DNA from: an uncultured Flavobacteriales bacterium
GTDB taxonomy: Bacteria; Bacteroidota; Bacteroidia; Flavobacteriales_G; Salibacteraceae
DNA: 40,201 nt
Reading direction: 5' to 3'
NCBI GenBank assembly: GCA_937899835.1
Contig: CALCCE010000020.1
Span: 1-40,201, forward strand
Below the pieces are notes generated by a model. That model made no database searches. It saw nothing but the letters and a program-made list of their open reading frames with translations, and was not told the DNA's origin. Within the stretch, counting starts at the first letter, position 1. Every line of letters starts with the position of its first letter. Made by a program: the position numbers and the translations under genes. Shown one piece after another: positions 34,359 through 40,201 of the stretch.

Positions 34359-36664
34359 CGTTGTGCTTGCTCTTCAGTAGTTGTTTGGTTCGTTTGACTG
34401 TCCATCCATGCTTTGAGGATCACCAATTCTTCACGCAGTTCCTGTATTTGTTGGGCCAGCACTGTGTTTTGATCTTCCAACGATTCATTTTGAGCATGAA
34501 GGGTTTGAATGGCATTGATGTAAGCCAGGAAAATCGGGTCGTTGTTCAGCGATAAATAACCGTCTTTTTGCATGAAAACCGCTTCAGGAAATACTTCCTG
34601 AACTTCTTGGGCCAGTAAGCCAACGTGTGTAGTGTCCGACGGGTGGTTTCTAACATTACCTGTCTTGTAGTTGTACAGTACCGGATGTAGCGCTAAAATT
34701 TCAGGGAGTCCCTTGGAAAAGTTTCCATGTACATCCTTCAAACGTGCATCCGAGGTCGTCGTCCAGGACCCTCCTCCAGGCTTAGAGGCAGTACCGTTTA
34801 CTTCTAAGGTAGTGGTAGGAGCATCGGTTCCTATACCTACTTGCCCTCCATTTAAGTCAATCGTTAGTACCTCAGTTCCATTGCGATCGAAGAAAAATTT
34901 GTCGGAGTTATCGCTATAGCGAAGTCCCCAATTGGGGAAGCTGGTACTGTGCGAAATCACATAGCGGTCGGTATTGGCAAAACCCGAGGAAAACATATAA
35001 ATCATGGGTGAATTCGAGCCATTCGTTGCTGGAAACGTGATGGAAGCCAAAGGATCGGTGAAGGAAAGATCACCTTCGGTTCCCGATACCTGGAATTTAT
35101 CGCCATTGCCCACGGTGAAGGTAGCCGTTGGGGAGGTATCTCCAATACCTACGTTACCACTCGATAGGATGGTCATCCTGTCGGATGCGGAGATAACGGT
35201 AGAGGTGCCAGTAGAAAAGGTGATTTGGGAAGCTTGAACTTCGAAATTACCCGGTGTAGAACCGCTGCTTGCCGCTTGAATAATGCTGGTACCCGAAAAA
35301 TTACCAATGGCCAAATGCGGAGTCGCTGGATGCGCAATAGAAGAGTGGGTTAGAAAGATGCCAAACCCATCCACATTGAGCTCATTGGAATTATCGTTGG
35401 TCGCAATGGAAACACTGCTGGAAAAGTAGTTGTTGTCTTCCCCTTCCATGTACACACCATAGGTAGTGCCTGAACCCGAACCATTATCCGTTCCAAAATA
35501 CATATAATTGGTGCCGGCAGAGGGAGAGAGCTTGGTATAATAACCGTACAACTCCTCACTTGAACTTGAAGTGCCATCGATTAAGGATTGTACCCCGTAC
35601 TTTTCGGCACTCCCCGAGTTGTTCATTACTACTTCCAAACCTACTTTATTGGCTGAACTATTGTAGTTGTTCTCAATCAAAACTCCCTTTGAGCGAGATA
35701 AGCTACTGGCCACAACAACATCCAATTGATGCGTAGTTCGAGGAACAATTGAACCAATTCCCACACTGCCCAAAGCATTGCTGCGGTAAATGTTGTTACC
35801 ACTAATGGTCCATGCCGGGTCTTCCCATGACGCTCCTCCAAAAGCATCAGAGGTAAGCAGCCGTCCATTTGCGCTTCCTGAGCTTATTCGAATGGTAGAA
35901 ACATTCAAGCCGCCATCGATCGTAACGGTAGAATCTGGAGAATCACAATTGAAACAAAACCCGTTGTCGTTAAAAAGCAGGTAAGAGGAAGGATCGTTGG
36001 GTAGAGTGTCACCGGCGTTTCCACTGGTCCAATGGTAAATTCCCGATCGGCCATTCAGGAAAAAATATCCACCTGCCGCACCTGTGTCGTTGTAAAAAGG
36101 CTTTCCTGTGGCATCTAAAAAGAAGTTGTTGCCGTAGTAAGCTGTTAAGTCAGGCAGGCTTGTAGAACCACTCATTTGCAAGGTGTTGCCAATGTGCAAA
36201 TCAGCAGTAGGAGTGGACTGGTCGATGCCGAGGTTTCCATTGCCGGCCAGCACCATTCGTGCCTGTGCATTCGTTCGAAACTGCAGGTCGACAGAATCAG
36301 TAGTACCCAAAAAGTTGGTTCCCGGCAGGGTACTACCATTACCGGTCAAGGTCCAGTTGGTACCAGAACCAGGATGCGTCCAGGAAGTACCGTTCCACCA
36401 GCGAAATCCAGGATTGACATCGGTTTGGAATACCATGAGGCCAACCGCAGGACTCACAATGGCATTGCGTTGTGCTTGGGTCATCCGAGGAACAAGGAAC
36501 CCTTTTGCAGTATCGCTGACATCCAGCATAGCACTTGGGTCGGGGGCGCTGCCATCTCCGTTTATTGAGATGCTTTGGCCCGAACTAAAGAGAGACATTA
36601 GGATCAAGCAAATCATAGGGAGACCGCTTTTGATATAAATGCCTGTGGTTTGGTGAGACTTCAT
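34355..36664 (-). CDS. Tail-fibre-like surface protein with S74 intramolecular chaperone
   Basis: 769 residues with a signal peptide (about 12-30, GLPMICLILMSLFSSGQS). An N-terminal module (about 45-100; SAMLDVSDTAKGFLVPRMTQ) is common in Bacteroidota fibre-like proteins. The middle is Gly/Ser/Thr/Asn-rich beta repeats, including VGIG-x-x-x-P-T-x-x-x-x-V units (NVGIGDTSPTATFTVGNGD, QVGIGTDAPTTTLEVNG). The C-terminus is a Peptidase_S74 domain starting TTSDARLKDVHG, with the Ser638/Lys643 dyad that drives self-cleavage in phage tailspike chaperones. It ends in a coiled coil (about 715-755). S74 domains trimerise the fibre and then cut themselves off. No T9SS C-terminal signal is present. It is followed by CHU_C with an ATGA overlap. 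Confidence 0.9.
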   Translation of the reverse strand: MKSHQTTGIYIKSGLPMICLILMSLFSSGQSISINGDGSAPDPSAMLDVSDTAKGFLVPRMTQAQRNAIVSPAVGLMVFQTDVNPGFRWWNGTSWTHPGSGTNWTLTGNGSTLPGTNFLGTTDSVDLQFRTNAQARMVLAGNGNLGIDQSTPTADLHIGNTLQMSGSTSLPDLTAYYGNNFFLDATGKPFYNDTGAAGGYFFLNGRSGIYHWTSGNAGDTLPNDPSSYLLFNDNGFCFNCDSPDSTVTIDGGLNVSTIRISSGSANGRLLTSDAFGGASWEDPAWTISGNNIYRSNALGSVGIGSIVPRTTHQLDVVVASSLSRSKGVLIENNYNSSANKVGLEVVMNNSGSAEKYGVQSLIDGTSSSSEELYGYYTKLSPSAGTNYMYFGTDNGSGSGTTYGVYMEGEDNNYFSSSVSIATNDNSNELNVDGFGIFLTHSSIAHPATPHLAIGNFSGTSIIQAASSGSTPGNFEVQASQITFSTGTSTVISASDRMTILSSGNVGIGDTSPTATFTVGNGDKFQVSGTEGDLSFTDPLASITFPATNGSNSPMIYMFSSGFANTDRYVISHSTSFPNWGLRYSDNSDKFFFDRNGTEVLTIDLNGGQVGIGTDAPTTTLEVNGTASKPGGGSWTTTSDARLKDVHGNFSKGLPEILALHPVLYNYKTGNVRNHPSDTTHVGLLAQEVQEVFPEAVFMQKDGYLSLNNDPIFLAYINAIQTLHAQNESLEDQNTVLAQQIQELREELVILKAWMDSQTNQTTTEEQAQR

Positions 36665-36673
36665 GGCAAATAG

Positions 36674-39600
36674 TTATCGGCGAATGTAAATGCAACGAAA
36701 GGCGTTCGATCCACTGGAAGGATCGTCGTTGGCGGTGGCTTGCGGATTTCCGTTTCCAACTTTTCGTGCGGTGTTGGAAGTACCATCGTCTACCCACTCC
36801 CAGTTGTCGGCCATATTGGTTAACGAAGTTTGAGTAAATGCCCCATACCATTCACCCCAGGTAGGCAATTTCCGATTGTTAGCTGCGCAGGTTGCTACAG
36901 CGTTGAACCAATTGGATGCAGTTCGTTCAGTGTCTTCAACGCAATAGATGTCATTGACCGGCACAGTACCGGTAGGACAAGCATTTCCGGTATCGGTAGT
37001 GAAGGAAACCCAGTCGGTGCCATTGTATCCTTCGAAGTCATTGCCGGTCCATTGGATCATTCCTGCAGCCGGTGACAAACCGGCGTTAAGGGTATCGATT
37101 TTAATCGCTCCTTCCACGTCCAGCGCTGCTTCAGGTGTATTGGTGCCGCCCACTTTCAAGCTACTGGAAAGCACATTTTCGGTTTCACCTGTCATGTAAA
37201 TGCCGTAGTGTTTCCCAGAGCCACTGGCAGTTACGTCCGCACGATAAGCGTAGCTATTCCCTAAGGTCGGGTTCATAAAGATTTGGCTACCGAAAATTTC
37301 GGTGTTAATCCCAAAAGTTCCGTTTACAACGGTTTGAGAACCATATTTTTTACCTGTTCCAACGTTATCCATCGTAACAAAAATCCCGGTTTGGTCGCTG
37401 GAACCATCGAACAAACTCAGCACCTCCATACCAAACTGGTTGCCTGTGCTGTCGGGAATTTCCAGGTATAAATTAGAGCTGGTGTTGCTAGTAGAGCCAA
37501 TAGAAACACGACCCGAAGGGCGGAAAATGTTGCTGCCACTTACGGTCCATGGGGAAGTAAAAAGCGTGCTGGGGTCTGTCCAAGTTGCGTTGCCCAATAC
37601 ATCTACCGCGGAGAGAACGTAGCCAGGAGACGCATTTTCAGAAATCAAAATGGAATCTGCGGCAATCTGTCCTTTCACATCTAATTGGCCACGGGTAGCA
37701 TCTCCACCGAGGCCCAAACTGTCGTTGATGAACACGTTTCCTTGTTCAAAGTAGCCACTGTATCTCTTCCCTGAGCCTTTAACCGATACGAACAATCCGT
37801 AGGTCAAAACATTTCCAAGTGCCTCCAGTTCCATTCCAATAGCGGTATCGGCTCCTAAAGCAGAACCTCTAAAGGCAATAGCCTCTTGAGTTAATCCAGG
37901 AGATAAGGTAGAGGCCGCATTGGAACTTATCCCGTAAACTTTAAGACCATCTTGGACATTGGTGAAGATCCCAAAGTTGTCTGCAGAGGGGTTTCCAATT
38001 GAATTGAAAAATCCTGCCAAACGACCGCCCGAAGCACTTCCTCCGGAGTTATTTACGGTTAAAGCGACTGCAGCTGAAGAGCCAGTGTAATTGTTGTTGA
38101 GAACAACAGTGCTTGAATCGTTACCCACTACAGATAATTTAGCAGGAGAATCCGAAATACCAATACCTACGTTTTGATTCAAGTTATAAACCATCGTATC
38201 GTTGACCACCCAATCGGTATCATTAGGAGAACTGGCGTCCCAATAAGCTCTTCCGAGTGCATCAGAGCGGAGGTAAGCACCATCAACAGCATTAGTTGGC
38301 AACCAAAGGGTATCTGCACGCAAGCGACCATTGGCCACATCTAACAAGGCTGCAGGACTGGTCGTTCCAATACCTACCTTGCCTAAAGTACCGGCTCCTG
38401 AACCTCCTTCTACGAACATGGTGGCAAGAGTAGAGTTGAACCCAATGGCCAAACTGTTGGTGGTGTTGTTCACAATACGATTGGCGTTGTCGATCCCTAC
38501 GCCAAGCACCATAGATCCGGTTCCGGTTGCCCGAAGCCAACTTCCCATCGCTGCAGATCGTAGGCCAGTTGCGGCATTAAAATGCCCCAGAGCAAAAGTG
38601 TAGGATTGATCAACCGTGTCATTGGCTCCCGCTACAAAATTGAAACTACCGGTAGATAGAATGGTGTTTTGATTACCCGTGATGAATCCATTCTGAGCAG
38701 AAGAATTAACGAAGTTATTTTGTCCCGATGCCATAGAGTACTGTCCATCCACTTCGTTGGAGTTACCAAAGGCGGTGGAGTTGAGCCCATCTACAACGTT
38801 GTCAGAACCAAAAGAGGCTGAATTATTACCGTCAGACTCGTTGTTGTCTCCAAAAGCTACCGAGTTCGTGCCCAGGCGGGAAGAGTTCCATTCTACACCA
38901 TCGGCAGTACCTGCTCTGAAAGCACCGGTGGACTTGTCGAAAAACATCCGTACGTCTTCACCACTATTGTCAAAGGTTGCAGAGCCAACCACCATGCCTC
39001 GGTTGTAATGCGAAGCAATAGGCCGGATGATTCCTACCGTAGAATCTGTAAACAGAACGGTATTGGTATTGAGTGAGTTAAAGCTTAGGTTGCCATTCCC
39101 ATCGGTCATCAACACATCTCCGTTGCTTCCATCGGTAGAAGGGTAGAAGAGAGTATCAGGAAAAGACCCTCCTGCCCAGGTGCGGAAAGTACCGTTCACT
39201 TGTAGAAAGTCCGTGTTGAAATCACCATAGACCAACGGATCATCGGAATTGGTATTCTCGATGTACAGTTTATTCTCTGCGAAGGTATCGTTTTGTGCAG
39301 CCCGATAGCCAAGGAAGACGTTGCCATTCCCTTGGTTATTTAATCCTGATTGAGCACCTAAAGCAACATTACGCTCACCAGCAGTATTTTCTACCAGGGC
39401 AGATTCTCCAATGGCGGTATTTTCAAATCCAGTTTCCAACTGACGTAAAGCAGAGCTGCCGAAAGCAGTGTTACCTTGTCCAGTTGTAGACCTAACTAAG
39501 GTTCGGTTTCCAACACCGGTGTTGCCACTACCGGAGGTGTTATCATGTAAACTTGCTTCTCCAATCGCTACGTTATTATTACCAGTAGTATTTTTTTGCA

Positions 39601-40201
39601 TTGCCTCATAACCAATAGCCACATTAGCGATTCCTTGTCCTCCCGTGCCTTGAGTTTCATTCAGTGCCTGGTATCCAATACCAATATTCGCTTCATTGGA
39701 AAGAGCGCTTAAGGAATCCTGGGCTCCGGCGTCCTCGCCGATGTAGATATTATTGTTAAAGTTCCGTGGCTCAATCCCTCTGTTGGTGAACCGAAATTCC
39801 CGGATCCCGTCAATTGTAATTCTTACAGTCGAATCAACAGGAGAAACAAAAGCAGTTGAGTTCCCCAAACGAATTCTGGTAGAATCATCTGTGGTGTTAA
39901 GAGCGGCAATATCAATTGAAATCGAATCCCCCGTTTGGTCAATCAACACAATGTCGGTACCTACCACTTGCCCGGAAACCAAGGTGTCTTCGAAAACAGA
40001 TTCGGGAATGGTGGCGGTGAAGTTGATGCCATTCTCCGTCACGGTCAGCAAACGAGTGGAGTTGTTAAACATCACAGTGTCCAGGGCCTCATTGCTCGCG
40101 TCTAAATCACCGTCAGCAGTAATGTGAGATGCGAAGTCGGCGGAGTCCAATTGTCGCTGCGCAATTTCATTGGCTATGGCCGTTCCCAGCGCGGTAGAGT
40201 C
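36674..40201 (-). CDS. Giant fibre/adhesin-like protein with YadA-head-like repeats and a C-type-lectin-like C-terminus, 5' truncated
   Basis: The frame is open to the right window edge, so the N-terminus is missing; at least 1175 residues are visible. Numbering from residue 1 at base 40150, a first block of head-like repeats (about 133-285; NVAIGYEAMQKNTTGNN, NTAFGSSALRQLETGFEN) and a second (about 425-555; SVAFGDNNESDG, STAFGNSNEVDG) resemble trimeric-autotransporter heads. VGIG-type beta repeats follow (about 590-1050), with clear similarity to the neighbouring S74 fibre. The last ~100 residues (Cys1058-1158) form a C-type-lectin/FGE-like domain (WFNAVATCAANNRKLPTWGE, NWEWVDDG, FRCIYIRR). 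There is no S74 domain. It ends 9 bp before the S74 fibre gene, so they are one operon. Confidence 0.85.
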   Translation of the reverse strand, partial: DSTALGTAIANEIAQRQLDSADFASHITADGDLDASNEALDTVMFNNSTRLLTVTENGINFTATIPESVFEDTLVSGQVVGTDIVLIDQTGDSISIDIAALNTTDDSTRIRLGNSTAFVSPVDSTVRITIDGIREFRFTNRGIEPRNFNNNIYIGEDAGAQDSLSALSNEANIGIGYQALNETQGTGGQGIANVAIGYEAMQKNTTGNNNVAIGEASLHDNTSGSGNTGVGNRTLVRSTTGQGNTAFGSSALRQLETGFENTAIGESALVENTAGERNVALGAQSGLNNQGNGNVFLGYRAAQNDTFAENKLYIENTNSDDPLVYGDFNTDFLQVNGTFRTWAGGSFPDTLFYPSTDGSNGDVLMTDGNGNLSFNSLNTNTVLFTDSTVGIIRPIASHYNRGMVVGSATFDNSGEDVRMFFDKSTGAFRAGTADGVEWNSSRLGTNSVAFGDNNESDGNNSASFGSDNVVDGLNSTAFGNSNEVDGQYSMASGQNNFVNSSAQNGFITGNQNTILSTGSFNFVAGANDTVDQSYTFALGHFNAATGLRSAAMGSWLRATGTGSMVLGVGIDNANRIVNNTTNSLAIGFNSTLATMFVEGGSGAGTLGKVGIGTTSPAALLDVANGRLRADTLWLPTNAVDGAYLRSDALGRAYWDASSPNDTDWVVNDTMVYNLNQNVGIGISDSPAKLSVVGNDSSTVVLNNNYTGSSAAVALTVNNSGGSASGGRLAGFFNSIGNPSADNFGIFTNVQDGLKVYGISSNAASTLSPGLTQEAIAFRGSALGADTAIGMELEALGNVLTYGLFVSVKGSGKRYSGYFEQGNVFINDSLGLGGDATRGQLDVKGQIAADSILISENASPGYVLSAVDVLGNATWTDPSTLFTSPWTVSGSNIFRPSGRVSIGSTSNTSSNLYLEIPDSTGNQFGMEVLSLFDGSSDQTGIFVTMDNVGTGKKYGSQTVVNGTFGINTEIFGSQIFMNPTLGNSYAYRADVTASGSGKHYGIYMTGETENVLSSSLKVGGTNTPEAALDVEGAIKIDTLNAGLSPAAGMIQWTGNDFEGYNGTDWVSFTTDTGNACPTGTVPVNDIYCVEDTERTASNWFNAVATCAANNRKLPTWGEWYGAFTQTSLTNMADNWEWVDDGTSNTARKVGNGNPQATANDDPSSGSNAFRCIYIRR
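38486..39754 (-). repeat. Two blocks of YadA-head-like repeats in the giant fibre gene
   Basis: Block 1 (about 39296-39754) encodes about seven units of N-(V/T)-(A/G)-(I/F/V/L)-G-x-x-(A/S/T)-x containing a GN-N turn. Block 2 (about 38486-38878) encodes about eight units of S-x-A-x-G-x-x-N-x-x-x-G. The periodicity and residue pattern match the left-handed beta-roll heads of trimeric autotransporter adhesins (Hep_Hag-type). They are protein-level repeats; the DNA has diverged. Confidence 0.75.

Noticed and set aside
38486-39754. A CRISPR or other DNA-level repeat array
   Set aside because: The periodicity is at protein level in a continuous open frame; DNA of the units has diverged and there are no constant repeats with variable spacers.
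34355-40201. A prophage, because of tail-fibre-like and S74 proteins
   Set aside because: No capsid, portal, terminase, tail-tube, integrase or lysis genes flank them. The neighbours are T9SS and OmpA proteins, and the S74 gene has a signal peptide, which phage tail fibres lack.

Overview
The window looks like a chromosomal segment of a marine-type Bacteroidota, probably Flavobacteriia or a close relative. Several sequence features point there. The primary sigma factor is a short 288-residue form opening [18 protein letters not shown]. Start codons mostly lack Shine-Dalgarno sequences. Several intergenic regions carry the Bacteroidota -7 element TAnnTTTG. Type IX secretion (T9SS) families are present: PorP/SprF, a CHU_C-type C-terminal domain and a PorE-like OmpA protein. 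The ffh-folD and ftsK-lolA pairs are also familiar from this phylum. No tRNA, rRNA, CRISPR array, insertion sequence or integrase was recognised.

Layout. (1) 1-3.2 kb, plus strand: a truncated SurA/PpiC-like chaperone, a full SurA-like isomerase with two parvulin domains, and a MoxR ATPase, closed by an intrinsic terminator. (2) 3.3-7.7 kb, minus strand: htrA with its own terminator, then rpoD followed 32 bp later by a long GAPDH with a terminator. Beyond that lies a frame-disrupted fragment resembling the FCD domain of a GntR-family regulator. (3) 7.9-13.4 kb, plus strand: a tight row of an anchored protein of unknown function, dapF, a GNAT acetyltransferase, mltG, a phosphohexomutase and a DUF2279 protein, several overlapping by 4 bp. 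It is rich in cell-wall precursor and murein functions. (4) 13.5-18.3 kb, minus strand: ftsK and lolA, and two tandem paralogous exported proteins of unknown function. (5) 18.6-25.6 kb: arginase-argS (plus), a polytopic membrane protein (minus, converging on argS with a 1-bp gap), then ffh-folD (plus).

(6) 25.6-28.9 kb, minus strand: a three-gene set of YfiR-like periplasmic protein, exported TPR protein and a membrane sensor with HAMP and SpoIIE-type PP2C phosphatase domains. It looks like a signalling module in which a YfiR-like protein is paired with a phosphatase rather than a diguanylate cyclase. (7) 29.0 kb to the window end, minus strand, read from right to left: a giant fibre-like protein with YadA-head-like repeats and a C-type-lectin-like C-terminus (5' end outside the window), a paralogous fibre with an S74 self-cleaving chaperone, a small CHU_C/SprB-repeat protein, PorP/SprF, and a 1139-residue PorE-like OmpA protein with five internal repeat domains. 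Gaps of 9-12 bp and one ATGA overlap make this a single operon. It is the best candidate for an unusual system: a surface fibre or adhesin apparatus with its own T9SS-type outer-membrane parts.
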